12,210 bases of DNA. Origin: Deltaproteobacteria bacterium. Its GTDB lineage: Bacteria > Desulfobacterota_E > Deferrimicrobia > Deferrimicrobiales > Deferrimicrobiaceae. The translations under genes and the position numbers were made by a program. The notes below the pieces were generated by a model. That model ran no database searches, was not told the DNA's origin, and saw only the letters and a program-made list of their open reading frames with translations. Positions 1-7,111 of the stretch are shown piece after piece. Location of the stretch: the NCBI GenBank assembly GCA_023488945.1, contig JAMDBZ010000010.1, positions 1 through 12,210 on the forward strand. Direction: 5' to 3'. Every line of letters begins with the position of its first letter. The first letter of the stretch is position 1.

Positions 1-512
1 CCCGCAAAGAGCCTTCCCACCTGCCGCCGGTTCTTGTGGATCGCCGGGACGATAATGTGGGACGGCGGCTCCCCCTCGAGCTGGATGATGTACTCCCCGA
101 GGTCGGTCTCGACGACCTCGACGCCGGCCGCCTCGAGGTGGGTGTTGAGGCCGATCTCCTCCGAGACCATCGACTTGCTCTTGACGACCCGCGCCGCCCC
201 GCGGGCGGACAGGATCCCCGCGACGATCCTTCGCGCCGCGGCGGCGTCCTCCGCGCGGTGGACGAGGGCGCCGGCCCTCTCCGCGTTCCGGGCGAACCGG
301 TCGACATGGGCGGGAAGGTCCGCGAGGACCTTGAGCCGCACGCTTTCCGCCGCGTCGCGCAGCGCCTCGAAGTCCGGGACGGCGGCGAAGGCGTCGGCCC
401 GCTTCGCCCCGAAGGTGTCGGCCGCGTGGCGCATCGCGGCCCGGAGGGTCGCGTCGCCGACGGCCCGGGCCGCGTTGGCGCGGAAGGCGAGACTCGTCTG
501 CCCGCCGCTCAC
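1..512 (-). CDS. lutB: LutB-type L-lactate utilization iron-sulfur protein, N-terminal part (cut by window edge)
   Basis: Partial gene: 170 codons are visible and the frame is still open at the left edge, so the C-terminal part, where LutB proteins carry their ferredoxin-type 4Fe-4S motifs, is missing. LutB is the Fe-S/LUD-domain subunit of the LutABC complex, which oxidises L-lactate to pyruvate in the cytoplasm. Visible family marks are an N-terminal segment FRANAARAVGDATLRAA (residues 10-26), then KSKSMVSEEIGLN (111-123), VVETDLGEYIIQL (133-145) and PSHIIVPAIHKNR (150-162), all typical of the LUD domain of LutB. The start is GTG at 512, overlapping the lutA stop as GTGA, with GGAGG four bases upstream, so translation is probably coupled to lutA. 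The nearest in-frame ATG lies 26 codons in and would cut conserved sequence. lutC would be expected next on the left. Identity is firm; the choice of L-lactate over another 2-hydroxyacid comes from the family. Confidence 0.9.
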   Translation of the reverse strand, partial: MSGGQTSLAFRANAARAVGDATLRAAMRHAADTFGAKRADAFAAVPDFEALRDAAESVRLKVLADLPAHVDRFARNAERAGALVHRAEDAAAARRIVAGILSARGAARVVKSKSMVSEEIGLNTHLEAAGVEVVETDLGEYIIQLEGEPPSHIIVPAIHKNRRQVGRLFA

Positions 513-1231
513 AGCCCCTCCGCCAGGAGCTGCGCGAGGTGCGCGACCCGCACGGCGGCCCCGCGCCTGCGCACCGCGTCGGCGATGTTCATGAGGCACC
601 CGGCGTCGCACCCGGTCACCGTGTCCGCCCCCGTCGCGAGGATCGACTCGACCTTCTCCTCGGCGATCGCGCACGAGATCTCCGGGAGCTTCGCCATGAA
701 CATCCCGCCGAACCCGCAGCAGCGCGCGGCGTCCGGGAGTGGTTTGTATTCCGCCCCGGAGAGAGCCCGGAGCAGGAGGAGGGGTTCCTCCCGGACGCCC
801 AGCGCGCGCGTGAGATGGCAGGAGGCGTGGTAGGTGACCGTCCCCCGTCCCTTGAATCCCGCCTCGTGGGCGTGCAGGACCCGGACGAGGAACTGGGACA
901 ACTCGAAGACCCGGCCTGCCGCCGCTTCCGCCTTCCCGCGCATCCGCGGGTCGTCGCGGAACAGCGCGGGGTAGCGGTGCTTCACCATGGCGGCGCACGA
1001 TCCCGAGGGGGTCACGATCGGGTCGCCGCCCCCGAAGACCAAGAGGAAATGCTCCGCCGCGCTCCGCGCCTCCGCCCGGTATCCGGCGTTGAAGGCCGGC
1101 TGGCCGCAGCAGGTCTGCCCCTTCGGGAAGACGGGGGTCGCGCCGAACCGGCGCAACAGCGCCGCGGCCGCCTCCCCGACCTCGGGGAAGAAGGCTTCCG
1201 CAAGGCACGTTCCGAAGAGGAGGACGCGCAC
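509..1231 (-). CDS. lutA: LutA-type L-lactate utilization protein (CCG-domain Fe-S protein)
   Basis: 240 residues, the usual length for LutA (also called YkgE/LldE). It is the cysteine-rich CCG-domain subunit of the LutABC L-lactate dehydrogenase. Two CCG modules are visible: FGTCLAEAFFPEVG (residues 6-19) with CCGQPAFNAG (41-50), and HASCHLTRALGV (135-146) with CCGFGG (171-176). Further cysteines are at 79, 208 and 212. In related heterodisulfide-reductase-type proteins this pattern binds Fe-S clusters. The start is GTG at 1231, 7 bp after the livF stop; it gives the normal LutA N-terminus, and only a weak GGGGG stretch lies upstream. It overlaps lutB by 4 bases (GTGA). It has no N-terminal ferredoxin motifs, unlike the GlcF homologue at the operon's other end, which fits the division of labour with LutB. 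Substrate is inferred from family and from the LldR-like regulator. Confidence 0.93.
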   Translation of the reverse strand: MRVLLFGTCLAEAFFPEVGEAAAALLRRFGATPVFPKGQTCCGQPAFNAGYRAEARSAAEHFLLVFGGGDPIVTPSGSCAAMVKHRYPALFRDDPRMRGKAEAAAGRVFELSQFLVRVLHAHEAGFKGRGTVTYHASCHLTRALGVREEPLLLLRALSGAEYKPLPDAARCCGFGGMFMAKLPEISCAIAEEKVESILATGADTVTGCDAGCLMNIADAVRRRGAAVRVAHLAQLLAEGL

Positions 1232-1238
1232 GGCCGCG

Positions 1239-1943
1239 CTACACCCCCATGTGGGTCTTCTTGATGTCGTCCCGCGCGTCGAGCTCGGAGGGCGTCCCGC
1301 GGAAGACGATCCTGCCGTCGTCGAGGACGCAGACCCGGTCGGCCACGGACAGGGTCGTCTTCACGTCCTGCTCCACGAGCAGGATCGATGCGTCCCCCTG
1401 TTCCTTGATCGTCCGGATCATCGCGACGATGTCGTTGACGATCGCCGGCGCCAGCCCTTCCGTGGGCTCGTCCAGGATGAGCAGCTCCGGGTTCTGGATG
1501 ACCCCCCGGGCGACCGCGAGCATCTGCTGCTCGCCGCCGGAGAGGTGCCCCCCCTTCCGGCCGAGGAGGCGGCTCAACGGGGCGAAGAGCGAGAGCACCC
1601 GCTCCCGCGTCCAGCACCCCTTCCGGCCCACCTTCTCCGCGACCTCGAGGTTGTCCGAGACGGTCAGGCCGGTGAATATCCGCCGCTCCTCGGGGACGAA
1701 GGCCACGCCTTTCCTGGCGATCCGGTACGGCGCGAAGCCGGTGATGTCCTCCCCCTTGAAGAACACCCGCCCCGGCGACGGGATGATGAGCCCCATGATC
1801 GTTTTGAGGGTCGTCGTCCTCCCCGATCCGTTGCGGCCCAGGATCGCGACCGTCTCTCCCCGGCGGACGTCCAGGGAGACGTCGAACAGGATGTGGCTGC
1901 GGCCGTAGCGGCTGTTGACGTTCTCGACGCGCAGCAGCTCCAT
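1239..1943 (-). CDS. livF: LivF-type ATPase of a HAAT-family ABC importer, Walker A Lys replaced by Arg
   Basis: Cytoplasmic ATP-binding subunit, 234 residues, usual for LivF; it should pair with LivG to drive import through LivH/LivM. Visible motifs: Walker A GRNGSGRTT (residues 36-44), signature LSGGE (134-138), Walker B LLILDEP (154-160), and LVEQD (189-193), where LivF proteins normally carry Gln instead of the switch His. The Walker A Lys is Arg (R42, codon AGG at 1818-1820), which is unusual for an active ATPase. ATG at 1943 is chosen because GGAGG sits 7 bases upstream and it overlaps the livG stop as TGATG; a GTG at 1946 would add one residue. lutA follows 7 bp after the stop. The Liv name reflects the family: HAAT transporters carry branched-chain amino acids, amides, urea and carboxylates, and here the neighbours argue for a 2-hydroxyacid. 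Confidence 0.92.
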   Translation of the reverse strand: MELLRVENVNSRYGRSHILFDVSLDVRRGETVAILGRNGSGRTTTLKTIMGLIIPSPGRVFFKGEDITGFAPYRIARKGVAFVPEERRIFTGLTVSDNLEVAEKVGRKGCWTRERVLSLFAPLSRLLGRKGGHLSGGEQQMLAVARGVIQNPELLILDEPTEGLAPAIVNDIVAMIRTIKEQGDASILLVEQDVKTTLSVADRVCVLDDGRIVFRGTPSELDARDDIKKTHMGV

Positions 1944-2695
1944 CACCGCACCTCCCCGAAAAAGGCCTTCTGGACCCGCTCGTTCGCCTCGACCTCCTCG
2001 TACATCCCCTCCGCCAGGAGGCTGCCCTGGTGGAGAACCGTGATCCGGTGGGAGATCCGCCGGACGACCCGCATGTCGTGCTCGATGATCACCATCGTGA
2101 TCGGGTCCTCCGCGTAGATCTTCATCAGGAGATCGATCGTCTTCTGCGTCTCGTGCTCCGACATCCCGGAGGTCGGTTCATCGAGGAGCAGGATTTCCGG
2201 ATCGAGCGCCATCGCCATGCAGATCTCGAGGATCCGCTGGTCCCCGTGCGACAAGGAACCGGCGAACTGCTCCGCGTGCCGCGCGAAGTCGAAGGTCCGA
2301 AGGAGTCCCTCCGTCTTCCCCGGAAGGTCGAGGGACCGGAACTTGAAGACGTTCCATTCGAACGGCCGGCTGTGGTAGGCCTGGAGGGCCATCTCGACGT
2401 TCCGGCGCACCGTCAGATCCTGAAAGATCTTCGGAGCCTGGAAGGAGCGGGAGAATCCCATCTTGATCCGGCGGAACGCCGGGTACCTCGTGATGTCCAC
2501 GTCCTTGTAGACGATCCGCCCCGAGGCCGGGACGTGAAACCCCGTGAGGAGGTTGAACAGGGTCGACTTCCCCGCGCCGTTCGGCCCGATGATCGCCCGG
2601 ATCTCGTCCTTGCGGACCTCGAGGCTCACGTCGTTGACCGCCCGGAAGCCGTTGAAGGCCATGACCAGGTTCTCGCACTCCAGGTGGCGGATCAT
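1943..2695 (-). CDS. livG: LivG-type ATPase of a HAAT-family ABC importer
   Basis: Second ATP-binding subunit, 250 residues, normal for LivG. Walker A GPNGAGKST (residues 37-45) is intact, Q-loop Gln is at 86, the signature reads LSHGD (148-152) where LSYGQ or LSGGQ is more usual, Walker B is ILLLDEP (168-174) and the switch His is H206 in IIEHD. The long 80-115 segment between the Q-loop and the helical domain is typical of LivG. The frame stays open upstream to about 3238, but the ATG at 2695 gives the standard N-terminus (IRHLECENLVMAFNGFRAV) and overlaps the livM stop as ATGA; the upstream part is the antisense-like shadow of livM. It overlaps livF by one base. It should form the LivF/LivG heterodimer at the inner face of the membrane. 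Confidence 0.94.
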   Translation of the reverse strand: MIRHLECENLVMAFNGFRAVNDVSLEVRKDEIRAIIGPNGAGKSTLFNLLTGFHVPASGRIVYKDVDITRYPAFRRIKMGFSRSFQAPKIFQDLTVRRNVEMALQAYHSRPFEWNVFKFRSLDLPGKTEGLLRTFDFARHAEQFAGSLSHGDQRILEICMAMALDPEILLLDEPTSGMSEHETQKTIDLLMKIYAEDPITMVIIEHDMRVVRRISHRITVLHQGSLLAEGMYEEVEANERVQKAFFGEVR

Positions 2696-3630
2696 TTCCC
2701 GTTCCCCCTCTCGAAAAACCCCATGATTCCCTTCTGGAAGAAGATGACGAAGGTCACGAAGATCGCGCCGAGCGGCAGCGCCCAGTGGATCGTCTTCGTG
2801 CTGATGATGTCCCGCAGGAAGACGAACACGCCGGCCCCGACGAGCGGCCCGAAGAAGGCGCGCATCCCGCCGATGACCGACATCAACACCACGTCGCCCG
2901 ACGTCTTCCAGTAGAGGAGCTCGGGGAAGGCGAAGTTGAGGAGCAGGACGTAGAGCGCCCCCGCCAGCCCCGAGAAGGTGGCGGACACGACGAAGGCGAA
3001 GTGCCGGTACCTCTTCACGTCGACCCCCAGGAACTCGGCGCGGTGGACGTTTTCCCGGATGGCCACCAGCGTCTTCCCGATGGCCGAGTTCATGAGCCCC
3101 CGGATGACGAGAAGCGTCGCCACGAAGAACGCGAGGACGAAGTAGAAGAAGTTCCGCTCGGGCCGGATGTCGAGGCCGAAAAAGACCGACCGCTCGAATC
3201 CGGTGAGCCCGTCCAGGCCGCCGGTCAGCGAGTTCCACTGGGAGGCGATGAAGTAGAACATCTGGCCGAAGGCGATGGTGAGCATCGCGAAATAGATCCC
3301 CCGCTTCCGGATGATGAGCGCCCCGACCGGGACGGAGGCCGCAAGGGACGCCGCGACGGCTGCCGGAAGCGCCAGCGGAAGCGGGATCTTCGCCCTGAGC
3401 AGGAGCAGGCCGGTCGCGTACCCCGAGAGCCCGAAGAACGCCGCGTGCCCGAAGGAGAGGATCCCCGTGCCGCCCAGCAGGACGTTGTACCCCATCGCGA
3501 AGATTCCCCAGATCATGATCTCCGTCCCCACCGGAACGGAGCTGCCGACCCGGGGCAGGACGGCGGGCAGGAGCGCGACCAGCCCCCCCGCCCCCGCGAC
3601 GACCAGGAGGTCCTTTTTCGACAGGATCAT
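2692..3630 (-). CDS. livM: LivM-type permease subunit of a HAAT-family ABC importer
   Basis: Inner-membrane permease subunit, 312 residues, close to the usual 310-330 for short LivM proteins. The sequence is mostly hydrophobic with roughly eight to ten predicted helices. Family motifs include the GYNVLLGGTGILSFGHAAFFG stretch (residues about 50-70), IRKRGIYFAMLTIAFGQ with ITLAFGQ-like ending, and the cytoplasmic coupling region GKTLVAIRENVHRAEFLGVDV, which contacts the ATPases in this family. The ATG at 3630 is used because it gives the expected N-terminus and overlaps the livH stop as ATGA; longer readings up to 4161 run into the livH shadow. It overlaps livG by four bases (ATGA), so livH-livM-livG are translationally coupled. 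The substrate cannot be read from this subunit. Confidence 0.94.
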   Translation of the reverse strand: MILSKKDLLVVAGAGGLVALLPAVLPRVGSSVPVGTEIMIWGIFAMGYNVLLGGTGILSFGHAAFFGLSGYATGLLLLRAKIPLPLALPAAVAASLAASVPVGALIIRKRGIYFAMLTIAFGQMFYFIASQWNSLTGGLDGLTGFERSVFFGLDIRPERNFFYFVLAFFVATLLVIRGLMNSAIGKTLVAIRENVHRAEFLGVDVKRYRHFAFVVSATFSGLAGALYVLLLNFAFPELLYWKTSGDVVLMSVIGGMRAFFGPLVGAGVFVFLRDIISTKTIHWALPLGAIFVTFVIFFQKGIMGFFERGNGK

Positions 3631-4499
3631 TCGAACAGTCCCTCCTCCCCGAAAAGTCCCCTCGGGCGCACGAGGAGCACGAGGGCCATGACCAGATACA
3701 TCGCGAGCTCCGCCACGGAGGGGACGAACTGGATGCACATCGACACGATGACCCCCAGCAGGAGCCCTCCGACCACGGAGCCGCGGAAACTCCCGACGCC
3801 GCCCAGGATGATGACGATGAAGGAGGGCATGATGATGTTGTCCCCCATCGTCGGCATGATGCCGGCCATCGGCGCGGAGAGCACGCCGGCCAGCCCCGCC
3901 AGCAACGCCCCCAGCCCGAAGACGAGGGTGAAGAGCGCCTTCGTGTTCACGCCGATGATCCCGACCATCGTGCTGTCCTGGATCCCGGCGCGGACGATCT
4001 TGCCGAGGGTCGTGCGCTCCAGGAAGAACCAGAGCGCGAGGATCAACAGGACGATGAATCCGAACACCGCCAGGCGGTAGCTCGGATAGAACAGGAGCTT
4101 GAGGTCGACGAAGCCGCCGAGGACGTCGGGGGGGGAGAACGGCAGCCCCGTCGTCCCCCACCCGATCCGGATCACCTCCTCGAGCGCCATCGCCAGCCCG
4201 AACGTCAGGAGGAGCCCGTACAGCGGATCCTTGCCGTAGACCCGCCGCACGAGCCCCGCCTCCAGGATCACCCCGATCAGCCCGACGAGGAGGGGGGCCA
4301 CCGCGAGGGCGGCCCAGAAGCCGAACCGCGACGCGACGGTGTAGGCGAAGTACGCCCCGAAGGTGAAAAGGACGCCGTGGGCGAAGTTCACGACCCCCAT
4401 CGTCCCCATGATGATGGTGAGCCCCGTCGCCATGAGAACATAGAGCATGCCGAGGGCGATGCCGTTGAACAGCTGGCTGATCAGAAGCGACAGGTCCAT
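3627..4499 (-). CDS. livH: LivH-type permease subunit of a HAAT-family ABC importer
   Basis: Inner-membrane permease subunit, 290 residues, the standard LivH length. Typical marks are the N-terminus QLFNGIALGMLYVLMATGLT (residues 9-28), the MGVVNFAHG motif (34-42), the coupling segment TTLGKIVRAGIQDSTMVGIIG in the middle of the chain, and ILGGVGSFRGSVVGGLLLG near the C-terminus. About eight hydrophobic segments are apparent. ATG at 4499 is preceded by GGAGG five bases upstream, the clearest ribosome binding site among the transporter genes, and by a 13-bp gap after the solute-binding protein gene. It forms the channel with LivM. Confidence 0.95.
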   Translation of the reverse strand: MDLSLLISQLFNGIALGMLYVLMATGLTIIMGTMGVVNFAHGVLFTFGAYFAYTVASRFGFWAALAVAPLLVGLIGVILEAGLVRRVYGKDPLYGLLLTFGLAMALEEVIRIGWGTTGLPFSPPDVLGGFVDLKLLFYPSYRLAVFGFIVLLILALWFFLERTTLGKIVRAGIQDSTMVGIIGVNTKALFTLVFGLGALLAGLAGVLSAPMAGIMPTMGDNIIMPSFIVIILGGVGSFRGSVVGGLLLGVIVSMCIQFVPSVAELAMYLVMALVLLVRPRGLFGEEGLFE

Positions 4500-4512
4500 C
4501 GTCCCTCCGGAA

Positions 4513-5784
4513 TCAGAGCGCTTCGAGCTTCACGGGGTTCTCCGCCCGCGTGTGGGCGACCTCGTCCCCCGTCTTCGTCGACACGATCTCGAACAGGTCG
4601 TCCGGGTGCTTCACCTCCGCCCCCGACTTGGCGCGTCCGCAGTAGGTGTCCTGGACGTTCTGGTGATCCCAGCTCCGCCAGTACGACTTGTGCGCCTTCA
4701 GCCCGTCGAAGACATGGCCTTCGAGCGCCGGGATCACCTTCTTCGGGTCGGGGCTCTTGGCGCGCTCGATCGCGGAGAGGAGCTGCTGCATGGAGATGTA
4801 GCCCAGGTAATCCCTCCAGGCGGCGATCTTCCCGTACTTCGCCTTGTAGCGGGCCCCGAAATCCAGGGATCCCTTGGTATTCACGCTGATGTCCCAGGGG
4901 ATCCCCCAGTAGCCGACGTTGTCGTCCTTGCCGATGACCCGCGCCATCTCCAGGCCGTTCAGGGGGCCGCCGACCTGCATCTCCTTCCGCATCCCGAACC
5001 GGTTGAACTGCTTGACGGCGCTGACGAGGTCGTTGCCGTACAGCACGAGGATCAGGACGTCGGGGCGGGCGTTGCGCACCTTGAGGAGGAAGGAACTGTA
5101 GTCCGTGGTGCCCAGCGGCGTCAGGTCCTCGCCCACCGCCTTCCCGCCCTTGGCGAGGAGGATTTTCTTGAAGGCGTCGCGCCCCGTGTGCCCCCAGGAA
5201 TAGTCCGACGTGATGAAGTACCATTTCTTCCCGAAACGGTCGGCGATGTAGGTCGCCGCGGTCCGCGCGAGCATCGTGTTGCTGCACGTCGTCCGGAACG
5301 TGTGGCGGTGCGCCTTGTCGCCGACGGTGATCTCGTCGGAATGGCATCCGGTGGACATGTACACCACCTTCTTCTCCTGGCACAGCGCGGAGACGGCCAG
5401 CCCGACGTTGGAGGCGACGGTGCCCACGATGTATTTCACCCCCACCTCGTCGATCAGCTTCTTCCCTTTCTGAACCGCCGTGCCGGGGTTGGTCGCCGTG
5501 TCCTCCTGGAACGTCGTCACGTAGCGCCCGAGGACCCCTCCCCTCTTGTTGAACTCCTCCACCGCCATCAGCGCCCCGTTGGTCTGGTCCTTCCCGGAGT
5601 CGGCGTACGGCCCGCTGTAGGGGTCGAGGATGCCGACCTTGAGCTCCTGCCGCGCGAAGGCCAGCCGGGGGAGCGCCAGCCCGCCCAGGCCGCCCGACAG
5701 CGCCCCGGCCGCCCCCGCGGCCGTCGCCCCCGAGATCTTGAGGAAGCTCCGCCGAGATATCCTCTTGCCGTTCTCCTCCTTCAT
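4513..5784 (-). CDS. Tat-exported periplasmic solute-binding protein of the HAAT-type importer (Peripla_BP_6 type)
   Basis: 423 residues, usual size for a type I (Leu/Ile/Val-like) binding protein. The N-terminus has a twin-arginine signal, SRRSFLK at residues 10-16, a Gly/Ala-rich hydrophobic stretch to about 38 and a likely cleavage after AFA at 44, so it should fold in the cytoplasm before export. The mature part opens with LKVGILDPYSGPYADSGKD (48-66), then GTVASNVGLAVSALCQEKKV (121-140) and YFITSDYSWGHTGRDAF (189-205), all usual in this family. The C-terminal WRSWDHQNVQDTYCG (369-383) matches the DHQ region of the family. ATG at 5784 is chosen over an in-frame start at 5898 because it places the Tat motif at residue 10, is preceded by GGGAGGGAGAG and overlaps the glcF stop as ATGA. 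Ligand specificity is not readable; lactate, glycolate or another 2-hydroxyacid is inferred from context, a branched-chain amino acid is the default alternative. Confidence 0.95.
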   Translation of the reverse strand: MKEENGKRISRRSFLKISGATAAGAAGALSGGLGGLALPRLAFARQELKVGILDPYSGPYADSGKDQTNGALMAVEEFNKRGGVLGRYVTTFQEDTATNPGTAVQKGKKLIDEVGVKYIVGTVASNVGLAVSALCQEKKVVYMSTGCHSDEITVGDKAHRHTFRTTCSNTMLARTAATYIADRFGKKWYFITSDYSWGHTGRDAFKKILLAKGGKAVGEDLTPLGTTDYSSFLLKVRNARPDVLILVLYGNDLVSAVKQFNRFGMRKEMQVGGPLNGLEMARVIGKDDNVGYWGIPWDISVNTKGSLDFGARYKAKYGKIAAWRDYLGYISMQQLLSAIERAKSPDPKKVIPALEGHVFDGLKAHKSYWRSWDHQNVQDTYCGRAKSGAEVKHPDDLFEIVSTKTGDEVAHTRAENPVKLEAL

Positions 5785-7109
5785 CTCTCCCTCCCGTCTT
5801 TCCCGCGCGACAGGGAGTCGCGCAGGATCTCTGAAATGTGTTTCACCTCCCAACTCCGTCCCCAACGGTTCTTCCCGTACGCAAGCTGCATCATGCACCC
5901 CGGGTTCGAGGTCGCCACCGTGCCGGCCCCCGTCCGGTCGATCGCGGCCACCTTCGCCTCAAGGATCTTCACCGACCGGTCCGTGTGCGTGATGGTGTAG
6001 ACCCCCGCCGACCCGCAGCACTGGCCGGCGTCGGGGACCTCCGCCAGGACAAGTCCCGGAATGCGGCGCAGCAGCTCCCGCGGCGCGGCGGTCACCCCCT
6101 GCGCGTGGCACAGGTGACACGGGTCGTGGAAACAGACGACCGCCCGGACCGGTCCGAAGGCGTCGTTCGCGGGAAGCGCCTCCGCCAGGAACTCCGAGAC
6201 GTCGCGGACGGCCGCCGAGAAGGCCGCCGCGGGTCCCGCCCATCGCCCGCTCTTCGCCAGGACGCGCCGGTACGACTTCAGCTCGCTCCCGCACGCCGCG
6301 CAGTCCGTGACGACCGCATCCACCTTCCCGTCCGCGAAAAGGGCGACGTTCCACTGCGCCATCTCCCGGTAGACCCGGCGCTCCCCTTCCTCGATGTTGG
6401 GGGCGCCGCAGCACTTCTGGGCCTTCGGGATCACGACCGTGTAGCCGGCGCGGGAGAGGAGCTCCGCCGTGGCGCGGCTCGCTTCCGGATAGAGGAGGTT
6501 CATCGCACACCCGAGGAAGAAGCCGACCCGGCCCCGCTCCGTCCCGCGGGCGGGGATCTCCGAAGGAATCGTGTCCGTCAACGGGCGGGACGGGATGCGG
6601 GGGAGGAACGCCTCGAGCCGGGCAAGGCCGGAGGAGAGGAACGCCAGGAGTCCGTACTTCCGGGCGAGCGCCTGGAGCCCCGTGCGTTGATACAGCCGCA
6701 GGGGCGCCAGCAGGCGGGACAGCCGCCGCTGGTCGAAGACGGCGTATTCGAGAAGGAACCGCCCGGCAACCGGCCGGGACCGGTTCTCCTCCACCCGGTG
6801 CCGGGCCTCGAGGACCAGTTCCCCCGGCCGGACCCCGGCGGGACAGACGGTCTGGCAATTCCGGCAGTCCAGGCAATGGTACATGTGCTCCACGAATTCC
6901 TCGGAGGCCGGCATCGCCCCGTCGATCACCGCCTTGATCATCGCGACCCGCCCTCGCGGCGACTGGGTCTCCACGCCGTCGGTCCGGTAGGTGGGGCAGG
7001 TCGGAAGGCAGAGCGCGCACCGCATGCACCGGAGGACGTCCCCGTAGTCGAAGAGGTCCAGGGAGGCGAAAGCCTTCGTGATCCTTTCCGCGGGGAACGG
7101 GCTTCCCAT
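5781..7109 (-). CDS. glcF: GlcF-type Fe-S subunit of D-lactate/glycolate dehydrogenase
   Basis: 442 residues, somewhat longer than E. coli GlcF. It is the electron-transfer partner of the FAD subunit encoded just upstream. Two ferredoxin-type 4Fe-4S motifs are near the N-terminus: C28, C31, C34, C38 and C79, C82, C85, C89, each last Cys followed by Pro. Two CCG modules follow: FFLGCAMNLLYPEA with KCCGAPN, and CFHDPCHLCHAQGV with QCCGSAG. The ATG at 7109 gives the usual N-terminus just before the first cluster, 2 bp after the glcD stop, with GGGGGC eight bases upstream; the frame stays open far upstream only as a shadow of glcD. The stop overlaps the binding-protein start (ATGA). There are no transmembrane segments, so it should be cytoplasmic or peripherally bound, passing electrons to quinone or another carrier. 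Substrate could be D-lactate, glycolate or another D-2-hydroxyacid. Confidence 0.93.
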   Translation of the reverse strand: MGSPFPAERITKAFASLDLFDYGDVLRCMRCALCLPTCPTYRTDGVETQSPRGRVAMIKAVIDGAMPASEEFVEHMYHCLDCRNCQTVCPAGVRPGELVLEARHRVEENRSRPVAGRFLLEYAVFDQRRLSRLLAPLRLYQRTGLQALARKYGLLAFLSSGLARLEAFLPRIPSRPLTDTIPSEIPARGTERGRVGFFLGCAMNLLYPEASRATAELLSRAGYTVVIPKAQKCCGAPNIEEGERRVYREMAQWNVALFADGKVDAVVTDCAACGSELKSYRRVLAKSGRWAGPAAAFSAAVRDVSEFLAEALPANDAFGPVRAVVCFHDPCHLCHAQGVTAAPRELLRRIPGLVLAEVPDAGQCCGSAGVYTITHTDRSVKILEAKVAAIDRTGAGTVATSNPGCMMQLAYGKNRWGRSWEVKHISEILRDSLSRGKDGRER

Positions 7110-7111
7110 CG

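Noticed and set aside
2696..4161. Upstream extensions of livG (to 3238) and livM (to 4161)
   Set aside because: The extra residues are frame shadows of livM and livH; the short forms match family length and start at ATGA overlaps.
1239..5784. Plain branched-chain amino acid transporter as the sole explanation of the transport genes
   Set aside because: Not excluded by sequence, but the genes are embedded inside a hydroxyacid oxidation operon with overlaps to glcF, so a hydroxyacid substrate is preferred.
5785..5898. Earlier start for the solute-binding protein (38 more residues)
   Set aside because: It would bury the Tat signal in the chain; the ATG at 5784 has a good ribosome binding site and an ATGA overlap.
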